Below are positions 1-8,561 of a DNA stretch of 35,859 bases, in pieces. Numbering within the stretch: the first letter of the stretch is position 1; every line of letters begins with the position of its first letter. This DNA is from Thermosynechococcaceae cyanobacterium YX3bin19 (lineage in GTDB: Bacteria > Cyanobacteriota > Cyanobacteriia > Thermosynechococcales > Thermosynechococcaceae), in assembly GCA_030447595.1 (NCBI GenBank), contig JAUJON010000035.1, forward strand, positions 1-35,859, written 5' to 3'. The position numbers were made by a program, and so were the translations under genes. Under the pieces are notes generated by a model. The model did not search any database, was not told the DNA's origin, and saw only the letters and a list, made by a program, of their open reading frames with translations.

Positions 1-61
1 AGTCTGGGGTCAGTAATCCCTAATACGAAAACAAATTTCGCCTGACTATTACCAAGTTAGA

Positions 62-364
62 CTATTGCTCATCCGCGTGGGAACGCCGACGCTGCACAGC
101 TTGTCGGAACCCGAGAACAAGCAGGATATTAGAAAGGGTCAGAAATGCTTCAGCACCACCGTGAAGCACATCCACGTTTGCCAGCGACTGACCGTAAGCA
201 ACCTGGGCATAGATTGCCGCACCAATGGTCACAGCAACAAAGAGAAGGGTGGAGTAGAAACCAGCTAGAGCTAAGCGAGGAACTTGACCAGAACGGGTGA
301 GGTACCAGAGAAAACCCAAATAAGGAAATAGGGATAGGCTAAACAGTATTTCTTTAGGAATCAT
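62..364 (-). CDS. DUF3593 family membrane protein
   Basis: This small hydrophobic protein of about 100 residues has three likely membrane segments and belongs to a family found in cyanobacteria and plastid-bearing organisms. Its function is unknown. The open frame could begin at 418, but the ATG at 364 (protein start MIPKEILFSL) is preferred because the extra 18 upstream residues are not hydrophobic and would overlap the preceding DUF2499 gene by 65 bases, whereas this start overlaps its stop codon by only 11. Such a short overlap suggests translational coupling. The two families are commonly neighbours in cyanobacteria, which supports both calls. No frame problems are visible. Confidence 0.8.
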   Translation of the reverse strand: MIPKEILFSLSLFPYLGFLWYLTRSGQVPRLALAGFYSTLLFVAVTIGAAIYAQVAYGQSLANVDVLHGGAEAFLTLSNILLVLGFRQAVQRRRSHADEQ

Positions 365-722
365 CTGACCTAGGGGTTGGTAGGGGAGCACTAGCTGCGT
401 CTGAGGCCGGATACCCAACCGGACGGGTAAGCTGTGCAGTTCGCCAAATCCACCAAGCTGCCCCCCAGAGAGTAAAGTTACCTAGAACAGTGGTCCACGC
501 CTGGAGCATTACTAGCCATTCTAAATCAGGAGCATTGTCAAAAAAGTGCCAAGTGCAGGCACACATTGCACTGACTAAAGCCGGTAACATCGCTAAAGAC
601 AGCAGCCGCCAGGCTTTGTTGCCAGTGACCTCACTGTAGGTCCAAATAAGCCAAATTGCAGTAATCCACTCTACTACACTAGCAACATGGATCATCCAGG
701 TGGGAATCGAAAGAGCGTGCAT
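354..722 (-). CDS. DUF2499 family membrane protein
   Basis: The protein starts MHALSIPTWMIHVASVVEW, the characteristic beginning of DUF2499, a family of small integral membrane proteins in cyanobacteria and chloroplast lineages with no assigned function. The frame continues 11 codons upstream to 755, but the family start is the ATG at 722. Three hydrophobic stretches alternate with short loops; the C-terminal tail is serine- and proline-rich and probably soluble. It is read away from csaB across a 97-base spacer and is followed directly by the DUF3593 gene, so the two probably form one transcript. The reading frame is intact. Confidence 0.85.
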   Translation of the reverse strand: MHALSIPTWMIHVASVVEWITAIWLIWTYSEVTGNKAWRLLSLAMLPALVSAMCACTWHFFDNAPDLEWLVMLQAWTTVLGNFTLWGAAWWIWRTAQLTRPVGYPASDAASAPLPTPRSDDS

Positions 723-759
723 TGAGGTTAGGGTTGCCTCCAGTAGTCGTTGCAATTCC

Positions 760-765
760 TATAAT
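760..765 (+). promoter_or_regulatory. Possible -10 box for csaB
   Basis: A perfect TATAAT lies 55 bases before the csaB start in the 97-base spacer between the divergent DUF2499 and csaB genes. The best partner upstream is TTGCCT at 734-739, but the gap of 20 is longer than usual, so only the -10 element is proposed. Confidence 0.3.
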
Positions 766-819
766 CAACCATACAGGAACTTTTGATCATAGGGTTTCAG
801 GGAGTCATAGGAGGCAAGA

Positions 820-1872
820 ATGGGGCAAATTCAAGCAGTCTTATCTGGATACTACGGGTATAACAATGGGGGAGATGAAGCGCTGCTGGCTACCTTGCTC
901 CAGATGCTACCAGATAACGTGGTGCCGCTGGTCCTCTCCGGTAACCCAGGCCAAACCTCTGAACGGTATGGAGTCAAAGCATGCGATCGCAAATCCCCTC
1001 TAGCCGTGCTCCAGGCTTTACGCAGCTCCCAAATCTTCCTTTGGGGCGGTGGTAGTTTAATCCAGGATGCCACAAGTGCCGTCAGTCCCCTCTATTACAC
1101 AGGGCTAATGGGGTTATCTCAAAGACTGCGGCTAAAAACCGTTGCCTGGGCCCAAGGAATTGGCCCGCTGCAGCGCCGCAGTACCCAGTGGGTGGCACAA
1201 CAAGCATTTGGCGGTTGCTCCGCGATCAGCGTTCGAGACCCCGCTTCCGCAGCATTACTAGCCAATTGGGGTCTTTCCTCTACCATTGCTCCAGATCCAG
1301 TCTGGGCTTTAGAGTCGACCCCCGTAGCCGGACTTCAGGTACCGGCTCCGCGGGTGGCTGTAGCGCTGCGATCACACCCCCTGTTGAGTTTAGAACGGCT
1401 GGCAAATCTAACCCAGGCCCTGGTTGACTTTCAAACGGCAACCGGAGCCTCCCTCTTGCTACTGCCGTTTCAGCCCACCCAAGATCTGGCGATTGCACAG
1501 TCGATCAAGCCTCAACTACCTGGCCCCAGTCAAATTCTCGTTCTCGAAGACCCGCGCCAGCTCAAAGGTGCATTTCGCGGTGTCGAAATGGCGATCGCCA
1601 TGCGCTTCCACGGTTTGATTATGGCAGCTGCAGAAGGCTGCTGTTGCTTTGCTATCAGTTATGACCCAAAAGTTACCCACCTAATGGCTGAACTCCATCT
1701 GCCTGGGTGGGAACTGTCCGAGCTACCAGATAGTCCCAAAATTATGACTCAAACTTGGTTAGAGGCATATACTAACGCTGAGCAACTGCCAGCGACACAA
1801 ATACAGTCTTTGATTGACCGGGCTTTAATTCACAAAGAACTGCTCCACACAGTCCTAACAAAAATGTGTTGA
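820..1872 (+). CDS. csaB: Polysaccharide pyruvyl transferase CsaB
   Basis: This is a full-length 350-residue member of the polysaccharide pyruvyl transferase family. Such enzymes transfer a pyruvate ketal from phosphoenolpyruvate to a sugar of a cell-surface polymer; in Bacillus CsaB this anchors S-layer proteins, and in cyanobacteria the target is presumably an extracellular or wall-linked glycan. Visible family motifs are GYYGYNNGGDEALL at the N-terminus, LWGGGSLIQD near residue 75, WAQGIGPL near 110, SVRDP near 140 and MRFHGLIMAA near 265. The ATG at 820 is preceded by AGGAGG at 809-814, an ideal ribosome site. It is divergent from DUF2499/DUF3593, a neighbourhood common in cyanobacteria. 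The frame is intact. Confidence 0.88.
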   Translation: MGQIQAVLSGYYGYNNGGDEALLATLLQMLPDNVVPLVLSGNPGQTSERYGVKACDRKSPLAVLQALRSSQIFLWGGGSLIQDATSAVSPLYYTGLMGLSQRLRLKTVAWAQGIGPLQRRSTQWVAQQAFGGCSAISVRDPASAALLANWGLSSTIAPDPVWALESTPVAGLQVPAPRVAVALRSHPLLSLERLANLTQALVDFQTATGASLLLLPFQPTQDLAIAQSIKPQLPGPSQILVLEDPRQLKGAFRGVEMAIAMRFHGLIMAAAEGCCCFAISYDPKVTHLMAELHLPGWELSELPDSPKIMTQTWLEAYTNAEQLPATQIQSLIDRALIHKELLHTVLTKMC

Positions 1873-1881
1873 CAAAAAGCA

Positions 1882-1923
1882 TTTACTTCCCTGAACTTTA
1901 GTTTCATCAGCCAGGAAAGTAAA
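1882..1923 (+). terminator. Imperfect inverted repeat after csaB
   Basis: Bases 1882-1893 and 1912-1923 can pair at 11 of 12 positions with an 18-base loop, starting 9 bases after the csaB stop. The right arm is followed by GCTAGTTTTATT, a weak T tract. It may be a terminator or a transcript-stabilising hairpin. Confidence 0.4.
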
Positions 1924-1986
1924 CGCTAGTTTTATTCAGTGCAGAAGCTTGCAGGGCTTTGCAATCTTATAGCAGGCTTAGCAAGA

Positions 1987-2355
1987 TTAGCCTTTGCCTT
2001 GTAGCTTGTTGACTACGTCCTCCAGCTTGTTTTGAACATTTCCTTCAACTGAGGGAGTATTGCCACTATTGCTAGGGTTGCTCATCTTCTCAGCATCGGC
2101 AGCCCCTTGAATTTCATTCAGCCCTTGGTTGGCCTCTTCTTGGGTTCGTTTTGACGAGAGTGGGGTTTCCCGAGCAAGCTCCCCTGCTTTCTCCTCAATT
2201 CCTAACAAGTTAGCCTCACCGCCTCGCTTAGGACTATCTGTTCTAGCAGCAAAAGCAGGAAAAGCGCTAGAGAACAACAGCAGGGCACAAGCACAGATTG
2301 CGACCAGCAGGCGAGCTGGACGGAAGGTTGGTAATTGAATGCGAATAGATTTCAT
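1987..2355 (-). CDS. Secreted protein resembling cyanobacterial low-temperature-induced proteins
   Basis: The 122-residue product has a clear signal peptide: basic start, a hydrophobic core around residues 16-30 and a cleavage site after AFPAFA near residue 36. The mature part is small, hydrophilic and rich in Gly, Asn, Glu and Lys without cysteines, so it is probably flexible. The layout (short repeat-like NEIQG segments and a C-terminal NVQNKLEDVVNKL helix) recalls the small exported proteins annotated as low temperature-induced in cyanobacteria; the match is from memory of the family pattern. It lies tail-to-tail with csaB and downstream of the HtrA-type protease on the same strand, separated by 170 bases without a recognisable gene. 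No strong ribosome site precedes the ATG. Confidence 0.6.
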   Translation of the reverse strand: MKSIRIQLPTFRPARLLVAICACALLLFSSAFPAFAARTDSPKRGGEANLLGIEEKAGELARETPLSSKRTQEEANQGLNEIQGAADAEKMSNPSNSGNTPSVEGNVQNKLEDVVNKLQGKG

Positions 2356-2525
2356 AACAAATTTTCTTGTGAAACGTAACGAATATTACAGAGTCAGTAT
2401 ATCTTTCCTCAGTTGCAGCATCTTCCCTAAGGAGACAGATATTCTCCGCTAACTGTTTAAGTAATCGACAGGTTTAGACTAGCAAAAAGTGTGCTGGCTT
2501 GATCAATTTACTCAATTCTTCATAT

Positions 2526-3708
2526 TCAGGAGGTTGCTTCAGTCGGTAGCTCTGAGGGTTTAATTCTGCTCATTTGCAGCTGTCCGTTGCGCTCAACCTG
2601 CATTTCTAAGATGTCACCCAGAGTGACTTGCTCAACTTGATCTTGTACCTGGTCTGCATTTTCGATGGGGACCCCATCAATACTTTTGACTAAATCCCCC
2701 GCTCGCAAGCCTGCACGGGCTGCTGGCGAGTTAGGCAAAACTTCAATGATTAAAACACCCCGGTCTTGATTGACCTTAAAACCAAGATTACTTTGATTAA
2801 TCTCTGCCCGGATCTCGGGAGTCAGTTCAGCCATCCGCACACCCACGTAAGGGTGGTCCGCACGTCCTTTCGTCAGGAGCTGATTGGACATCCGCCTCGC
2901 CGTTTCATGTGGAAGCGCAAATCCCAAGCCCTGAGCACCACTGTTAATGGCAGTCTTGACCCCAATTACCTCTGCGATCATTCAATAACGGTCCTCCAGA
3001 GTTACCCGGATTAATTGCTGCATCAGTCTGGATAAACTGCACCCGCTTGTCAGGAACGCCAACATCAGAGCTGGAACGCCCTGTGGCACTGATAATTCCT
3101 TGCGTAACAGTGTTGTCAAGTCCAAGTGGATTACCAATGGCGATCGCCCACTGACCGGGTACCAACTTCTCTGAGTTACCCAGTTTGACAGTGGGTAAGC
3201 CTGTAGCCTCAATCTTAATGACTGCAACGTCGGTCACCGGATCACTACCGAGCACTTTACCTGCAAAACGACGACCATCTTTCAGGATTACCGTTACTTG
3301 ATCCGCTTCTGCCACAACATGAGCATTGGTCAACAAGTGACCCTCTTGGCTAAGAATAAAACCGGAGCCTGTTCCCTGTTGCACTCGTCGTTGTTCCGGC
3401 ATCGGGACTTCATTGCCAAAAAAACGCTCAAGCGGGGAATTTTGGGAGTTGTTACTGGCAGCACGGGAGGCATCGATCGAACGACTGCTGGCCCTACCGC
3501 TCAACAACCTTAGCCACAAAGTTGCTGGGGTTTGCCGGGGCGGTAATCTGCTCTAGCTGGTTTGAAACCGGGTTAGTGATAGGTGCAATAGGTTCTTGAA
3601 CAGGGGTCCTGCCCCCTCTCAACTCGGCGCAGCCAGCACTAATACTGGCAGCAGCAGTGCCAGGTAGAGCTGGGACTTTCTATAAGGTAGTGTTAAGAGT
3701 AGTCTCAT
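2526..3708 (-). CDS. HtrA/HhoA family periplasmic serine protease (frameshifted)
   Basis: Reconstructed across frames this is a trypsin-like DegP/HhoA protease of about 390 residues, the normal cyanobacterial length. Order: signal or anchor segment from the ATG at 3708, a linker, the protease domain, one C-terminal PDZ domain (about 2560-2850). The catalytic triad is present: His in TNAHVV (about 3320), Asp in TDVAVIKI (about 3230) and Ser in NPGNSGGPL (about 2999). The frame changes at least three times: near 3620 (a TGA at 3619-3621 interrupts the N-terminal region), near 3490-3510 within the stretch that should read VGPAVVRIDASR, and near 2975-2990 just after the catalytic serine. Family members degrade or refold damaged proteins in the periplasm or at membranes. 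Which paralogue (HhoA, HhoB, HtrA) cannot be told by eye. Confidence 0.85.
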
Positions 3709-3828
3709 GTTCAAGAGTGCAAATACCGTTGTTCATCTGAACCTTAAGAGGAGAGCTTACAGCCAGTCGCTTGCGGCCCTGAGAAGATCATAGTTTATTA
3801 TTTAAGGCTTAATTGGTTTGTCCTGGGT

Positions 3829-4200
3829 ATGAATATGCCTGCGACGGCGATGAAGTTAAAACCCTATAGAGAATGGTATTCTCATCCTACAAACGTAGGA
3901 TTCTGGGACGAGAGAACTGTCATGGAAGCGGATGAACTGTTGAGGCGATATGCAGCAGGAGAACGGGACTTTCGTAAAGTAGACTTAAGCCGCGCTAATC
4001 TAAATAGAGCTAATTTGATTGGAATTAATCTCAGCGGTGCAAATCTCAGTAGTGCTAAAAAAATTACTCCTAGGATGTCCCTCAATGTAACCGCCTATTC
4101 GAAATGGATTGCCCGTTTCTCCCCTGCGTTTGTTCACAGTGTGGCTGGGTTCGCCAATGGTTCTAAGAACGAAATTTTAATTAATCGGTACGCTCGTTAA
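3829..4200 (+). CDS. Pentapeptide-repeat protein
   Basis: The 123-residue frame has a non-repetitive N-terminus of about 45 residues and then five to six pentapeptides of the A(D/N)LXX type (FRKVDLSRANLNRANLIG and following), which form a short right-handed quadrilateral beta-helix. The rest after residue 78 no longer follows the repeat and begins exactly at a run of seven A (4057-4063), so a frame change is possible; another frame gives a cysteine-rich tail ending near 4170. The stop overlaps the next ATG as TAATG, suggesting coupling to the deacetylase. The promoter region is shared with the divergent protease gene. Function unknown. Confidence 0.6.
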   Translation: MNMPATAMKLKPYREWYSHPTNVGFWDERTVMEADELLRRYAAGERDFRKVDLSRANLNRANLIGINLSGANLSSAKKITPRMSLNVTAYSKWIARFSPAFVHSVAGFANGSKNEILINRYAR

Positions 4201-4882
4201 TGCAACTCGCACCATTATTTCCAGTCCTCCATCAAATTTTGCGGCCTGCGTTTCCAGGGTGTCTTTGGGTAGGAGAGAAAAGCCGGCCAGAAATTGCCCT
4301 CACCTTTGATGATGGTCCCCATCCACAGCATACGCCTCAGCTCCTAGAGGTCTTAGATCACTACGGGATTCCTGCCAGCTTTTTTGGTTGGGGGCTTGTG
4401 TCCAACGGGCACCGCACATTGCTAGAGCAGTTCATCAACGGGGCCATTGGATTGGCCTGCACGGCTATGATCACCAGTCCTTTCCCCTACTCAGTGCTGT
4501 CGAGCTTCGGCAGAGCCTGGAAAAGACTAGAGCGGCAATTGCCCAAGCCTGCGACTTAGAGCCTGAATTACTCCGCGACGTCCGGCCGCCAAATGGTTTA
4601 TTCACGCCACAAATACTGCGCTGGCTGCAAGATTGGGGGTATCGTCCTGTGATGTGGAGTGTTGTCCCTGAGGACTGGGTTTGCCCAGGAGTGCCGGTGG
4701 TTGTCAATCGTGTCCTTCAGCAAACTTGTAATGGGTCCATCATTGTGCTTCATGATGGTTATTGTGGGGGTGCAGCAGTGGCCGAAGCGGTGGCTCAAAT
4801 CCTGCCAGTTCTGTTAAACCAAGGGTATCGCTTCCGAACGATTGATCAGTTTTGGCAGCTACATGCAGCTTCAGCCTCCTAA
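4200..4882 (+). CDS. Polysaccharide deacetylase, NodB domain (one frameshift)
   Basis: Joining two frames gives a protein of about 226 residues with all marks of the NodB/carbohydrate esterase 4 fold: TFDDGPHP with the catalytic base and metal Asp, the metal histidines in HGYDH, RPPNG, and a C-terminal IIVLHDG motif. These enzymes remove acetyl groups from N-acetylated sugars of peptidoglycan or exopolysaccharide. The frame changes near 4384-4392, within a T/G-rich run (TTTTTTGGTTGGGGG) where one base appears lost or gained; the reading ASFF then LGACVQRAP is continuous after correction. No signal peptide is evident. The ATG overlaps the upstream stop by one base. Confidence 0.85.
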
Positions 4883-4938
4883 ATTATTAAGATTGTTTTA
4901 GATATTGTTTGCTAGCCCAGATTAGACAATTGCCATTG

Positions 4939-5880
4939 ATGAAGCAGCGTGCTCCGCAAAATCGTACCCTTGTGCTAACGGAGGCTGAGCGTTTACACTA
5001 TCGGGCTCGGCTGGTTCAGCTCAAGGGTCCTGCAACCCTAGCTTCAATTTTGAATCGCACCCTCTGGCAAGATCTCTTTGAGGTATTAGATTGGTTGCCA
5101 GCTGGGTTTGTCGATTTACTGTTTGTAGATCCTCCCTACAACTTGGCTAAAAATTTCAACGGGCAGTGGGTGAAGCGACGCCCCCTGCTTCACTATGAAA
5201 GCTGGGTAGAAACCTGGCTGTCACGACTGGTTCGCACCCTTAAATCGACGGCTTCGGTCTATCTGTGCGGCGATTGGCAATCCTCTGTCGCGCTCTATAC
5301 CGTTGCCTCGCGGTACTTTAAGATCCAAAACCGGATTACCTGGGAGCGGGAAAAGGGCCGGGGGGCCAAGACCAATTGGAAGAACTGTGCGGAAGATATC
5401 TGGTTCTGTACCGTTTCCAATGACTACTACTTCGACCCTGAAGCTGTTCAACTGAAGCGACAGGTCCGCGCCCCCTATACTGATGTCAGGGGTGAGCCTA
5501 AAGACTGGCAGCGAACCCGTAGCGGCAACTTCCGCCTTACAGCTGCCTCTAATCTCTGGGCTGATTTGACAGTTCCATTCTGGTCGATGCCGGAAAACAC
5601 AGAGCATCCAACCCAAAAACCAGAAAAACTCTTAGCAAAAGTAATACTGGCTAGCTCTCCTCCCGGTGCAGTAGTGCTTGACCCCTTCTTAGGTGCGGGC
5701 ACGACTTCAGTGGTGGCTAAGAAGCTAGGTCGCCAATTTGTTGGCATCGAAATTGATGAACTTTATGCCTGCTTAGGCGAAAAACGCTTGCAGCTTGCAG
5801 AGCGCGATCGCCAAATCCAAGGCTACCAAGACGGTGTATTTTGGGAGCGCAATACTAACCCTCGCGGTTCTCACGAGTGA
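4939..5880 (+). CDS. Solitary beta-class DNA methyltransferase (amino group)
   Basis: This intact gene encodes a site-specific DNA methyltransferase. The catalytic motif IV DPPYN comes first (about residue 64 from this start), and the AdoMet-binding motif [11 protein letters not shown] comes last (about 248), the IV-I order of the beta class, with HPTQKP just before it. A DPPY motif usually means N6-adenine, but N4-cytosine enzymes exist in the group. The protein resembles the solitary enzyme of Synechocystis (sll0729, reported for GGCC); that link is from memory. No restriction endonuclease gene is adjacent, so it is more likely a housekeeping or epigenetic methylase than part of a restriction system. 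A TTG at 4909 is in frame, but the ATG at 4939 ([10 protein letters not shown]) is the likelier start. Its 3' end overlaps psbM on the other strand. Confidence 0.85.
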   Translation: MKQRAPQNRTLVLTEAERLHYRARLVQLKGPATLASILNRTLWQDLFEVLDWLPAGFVDLLFVDPPYNLAKNFNGQWVKRRPLLHYESWVETWLSRLVRTLKSTASVYLCGDWQSSVALYTVASRYFKIQNRITWEREKGRGAKTNWKNCAEDIWFCTVSNDYYFDPEAVQLKRQVRAPYTDVRGEPKDWQRTRSGNFRLTAASNLWADLTVPFWSMPENTEHPTQKPEKLLAKVILASSPPGAVVLDPFLGAGTTSVVAKKLGRQFVGIEIDELYACLGEKRLQLAERDRQIQGYQDGVFWERNTNPRGSHE

Positions 5881-5968
5881 CAGTTTGCACGTAGAGAAGA
5901 ATTAAAAAACCAGTTGGGATAAGCACAAACAAGGCAGTTGCAATGAAGCCTAAGATGTTAACTTCCAT
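5855..5968 (-). CDS. psbM: Photosystem II small subunit PsbM
   Basis: A 37-codon gene encodes [19 protein letters not shown] and continues with one hydrophobic helix and a short polar tail ending TRENREG. This matches PsbM, a single-span subunit at the dimer interface of photosystem II, in length, start and the conserved N-terminal MEVN..G..AT pattern. The gene is intact. The last 26 bases, including the stop codon at 5855-5857, overlap the end of the convergent methyltransferase gene. It lies 151 bases beyond the end of the ferredoxin gene on the same strand, close to the psbB cluster. Confidence 0.92.
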   Translation of the reverse strand: MEVNILGFIATALFVLIPTGFLILLYVQTVTRENREG

Positions 5969-6119
5969 AGAATTTTAACTCTATTGGTTTTATTGGTGTT
6001 TTTGCGGTTAATCCATCTATCACAATACCACTTTACCAATAGCCTGCCGATTCATCAGGGCTTTAAGCTGAGAGAATCTTGCCTAGTTATCTGAGCGTAC
6101 TGACTTCCCACGCCGCGGT

Positions 6120-6416
6120 TCAAGGTTTAGTTTTGATGCTCACCGGTCCCTCAACTAGCGTTTGACAGGCTAGACGGAACGTTTGAGACTTTTTCTTGAG
6201 CTTGCGGTTTTCAACCTCAGTCCGGGATGAAAGGTTATCCATCCCTGTAACCACCTCCACAATACAGGTACCGCATTGGCCATAGCCGCCGCAGTTCATT
6301 AGCTTTCCTTTCAGCTTATAGAGGTCGATGTCATTTTCTAAAGCCTTCAGCCTCAGATTAGCCCCTTCTGCAACAATGACTTCCTTATTTTCCTTGACAA
6401 AATTAATACTGCTCAT
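6120..6416 (-). CDS. 2Fe-2S ferredoxin-like protein
   Basis: This intact 98-residue protein carries a ferredoxin fold with cysteines at 42, 48, 51 and 84 (motif [10 protein letters not shown], then LAC). The spacing CX5CX2CX32C differs from photosynthetic plant-type ferredoxin (CX4CX2CX29C) and is closer to adrenodoxin/Isc-like spacing, so it is probably not the photosystem I electron acceptor. The core aligns with the beta-grasp 2Fe-2S family and contains a lysine-rich segment before the last cysteine. The open frame begins with a GTG at 6458, but the ATG at 6416 ([12 protein letters not shown]) gives the family-like start. It is divergent from psbB, a linkage frequent in cyanobacteria, which hints at a role in PSII assembly or repair; that is inference. 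Confidence 0.82.
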   Translation of the reverse strand: MSSINFVKENKEVIVAEGANLRLKALENDIDLYKLKGKLMNCGGYGQCGTCIVEVVTGMDNLSSRTEVENRKLKKKSQTFRLACQTLVEGPVSIKTKP

Positions 6417-6504
6417 ACGCGACGCTTTACTTCTATAGCTTGCAATTGGGTCTGGCACTAGTTACACTTCTTTATACTCTTTCATCTTAACTTTCAAGGA
6501 AGTA

Positions 6505-6537
6505 GGAGTCAGAGGTGCCTTGGGGTATAATGACTCC
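6505..6537 (+). promoter_or_regulatory. Candidate psbB promoter with inverted repeat
   Basis: A perfect TATAAT (6526-6531) lies in the 317-base divergent spacer between the ferredoxin gene and psbB. It is enclosed by a perfect 7-base inverted repeat, GGAGTCA at 6505-6511 and TGACTCC at 6531-6537, centre-to-centre 26 bases. The right arm shares its first T with the -10 box, as would an operator. No good -35 hexamer is visible. The rest of the spacer (6538-6716) shows nothing further. Confidence 0.4.
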
Positions 6538-6733
6538 ATCGTAGAGCCTAATAGTGCTGTCAGTTTGTTAAAGGGCAATCCCAGAAAAGGGAGGCGAGTT
6601 TGAATCTGCAAAGTCAGTCACAGTAAGAAGTTCAAACAACTTCCAGGCTGGGCTGAGATAACGTTCTTAAAAATTCGGCACTTTAATAAATTGTTACAGG
6701 AAGTACGGACATATTAGAGGAGGAGCGTAGTCA

Positions 6734-8259
6734 ATGGGACTACCCTGGTACCGAGTACACACAGTTTTGATTAATGATCCAGGGCGGCTGATTGCAACTC
6801 ATCTGATGCATACCGCTCTGGTTTCAGGTTGGGCCGGTTCAATGGCCCTTTATGAATTAGCGCTTTTTGACCCCGGTGATCCGGTGCTAAACCCCATGTG
6901 GCGTCAGGGCATGTACGTTTTGCCCTTTATGTCTCGTTTGGGCGTGACCGAATCTTGGGGGGTTGGAGCGTTACCGGGTCAACGGCAACGAACCCTGGTA
7001 TATGGAGCTTTGAAGGTGTGGCGATCACCCACATTATTCTTTCTGGTTTGTTGTTTCTTCTTGCTGGCACTGGGTCTATTGGGACCTGGAGTTGTTCAGG
7101 GACCCTCGGACAGGGGAACCTGCGCTTGACCTACCTAAAATGTTTGGCATTCACCTGCTTCTGGCGGGTCTTCTTTGCTTCGGCTTTGGTGCCTTTCATC
7201 TTACCGGGCTGTTTGGCCCCGGAATGTGGGTTTTTCTGATGGCTATGGACTAACGGGCAGTGTTCAGCCAGTAGCGCCGGAGTGGGGGCCAGACGGCTTT
7301 AATCCATTCAATCCGGGAGGTGTGGTAGCACACCACATTGCAGCGGGTATTGTCGGCATTATCGCCGGGTTGTTCCACTTGACGGTGCGACCCCCTCAGC
7401 GGCTCTATAAAGCTCTGCGGATGGGTAACATTGAGACAGTTCTTTCCAGCAGCATTGCTGCTGTCTTTTTTGCAGCTTTTGTGTGGCAGGTACGATGTGG
7501 TACGGTAGCGCAACCACACCGGTTGAACTATTTGGACCCACCCGTTATCAGTGGGACAGTGGCTTACTTTAAAACAAGAGATCGAGCGGCGCGTTCAGAC
7601 AGGTTTAGCGCAGGGACAAACTGCTGGAAGCCTGGGCGACTATTCCAGAGAAGTTGGCCTTTTACGACTACATCGGTAACAACCTCCAAGGGTGGTTTGT
7701 TCCGCGGTGGTCCGATGTATAAGGGAGATGGGGTGGCTGTTGGCTGGCTTGGTCATCCGACCTTTAATGACAAGAAGGCCGAGAGTTAAGTGTGCGACGC
7801 ATGCCGAACTTTTTTGAGACTTTCCCAGTCATTCTCCAAGATAAAGACGGTGTTGTTCGAGCCGACATTCCTTTCCGTCGCGCCGAGTCTGCAAGTACAG
7901 CTTTGAGCAACAGGGAGTGACCGCTAGTTTCTACGGTGGTGAACTCGACGGGCAGGTCTTTGACGATCCAGCAACCGTGAAGCGGTACGCCCGTGGTGCC
8001 CAACGGGAGAGCTCTTTGACTTTGACCGTGAAACCTACAATTCTGATGGTATATTCCGGGCTAGCCCTCGCACCTGGTTTACCTACGGTCATGCCGTATT
8101 TGCTCTCTTGTTCTTCTTTGGTCATATCTGGCATGGTTCTCGGACTCTCTTCCGAGACGTATTTGCTGGAATTGAGCAGGGCTAGAGGAAGAAGTTGAAT
8201 GGGGTGTCTTCCAGAAGGTTGGCGATATTTCGACTCGCCGCAAGCGAGAAGCCGTGTGA
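6734..8259 (+). CDS. psbB: Photosystem II CP47 reaction-centre protein (many frameshifts)
   Basis: CP47 is the chlorophyll-binding inner antenna of photosystem II. The N-terminus [19 protein letters not shown] and the C-terminus [17 protein letters not shown] are both recognisable, and between them nearly the whole protein can be read by switching frames: [82 protein letters not shown]. The locus is 1526 bases against 1527 expected for 508 residues, so the indels nearly cancel. At least ten are seen, for example six G instead of seven at 6957-6962, a 7-base shortage near 7070, five T instead of three at 7231-7235 and a lost G near 7482. AGGAGG at 6717-6722 is the ribosome site. Such a protein cannot be made as written; a sequence error is likelier than loss of an essential gene. 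Confidence 0.93.
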
Positions 8260-8380
8260 AAATCCTGATCTAAAAATAAGTTGGGCTGTCTGCAGCTTTT
8301 TTCTCATGCTAGCCTTTTGCCAGTGCAGCCTAACTTTTCTTTGATAAACTGGCAGTAGATAAGTAAATTGAGACATTAAC

Positions 8381-8479
8381 ATGGAAAGTATTGCTTACGT
8401 ACTAATTTTGTTTGCCACGATTGGCTTACTTTTTTTCGCCATTTTCTTTCGGGAACCTCCACGGATTAACAAACAATAA
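8381..8479 (+). CDS. psbT: Photosystem II small subunit PsbT
   Basis: A 32-codon intact gene encodes [20 protein letters not shown] followed by a short tail [10 protein letters not shown]. This is PsbT, a one-helix subunit at the PSII monomer interface, recognised by the conserved MESIAYV start, the FAIFFREPP segment and the position 121 bases after psbB. The order psbB-psbT is the standard cyanobacterial and plastid arrangement, and the genes are normally cotranscribed. The stop is followed by a strong hairpin at 8505-8538. Confidence 0.95.
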   Translation: MESIAYVLILFATIGLLFFAIFFREPPRINKQ

Positions 8480-8504
8480 ATTATCTCAGTCCTACAGTGT
8501 TAGC

Positions 8505-8538
8505 AAAAAAGCCACTTTCTGAAAAAGGTGGCTTTTTT
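8505..8538. terminator. Bidirectional hairpin between psbT and psbN
   Basis: AAAAAAGCCACTTT at 8505-8518 pairs with the downstream AAGGTGGCTTTTTT across a short loop. The A run on the left and T run on the right make it a usable Rho-independent terminator in both directions, placed exactly between the converging psbT and psbN genes. Confidence 0.8.
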
Positions 8539-8561
8539 GCTGTTGCTCGCCTTGACTGGGT

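Noticed and set aside
1-61. Left edge before DUF3593
   Set aside because: Sixty-one bases without a complete gene, clear promoter or terminator; nothing can be claimed.
4939-5880. Restriction-modification system
   Set aside because: Only the methyltransferase is present; neighbours are a deacetylase and psbM, with no endonuclease or specificity gene, so a solitary methylase is the better reading.
6734-8259. psbB as a true pseudogene or programmed frameshifting
   Set aside because: Ten or more changes, several in homopolymers, with conserved residues kept throughout, fit neither decay nor a programmed slip, which would use one site.
8283-8303. Short hairpin after psbB
   Set aside because: Only a four-base stem before a T run; too weak to call a terminator, and psbT is expected to be cotranscribed.
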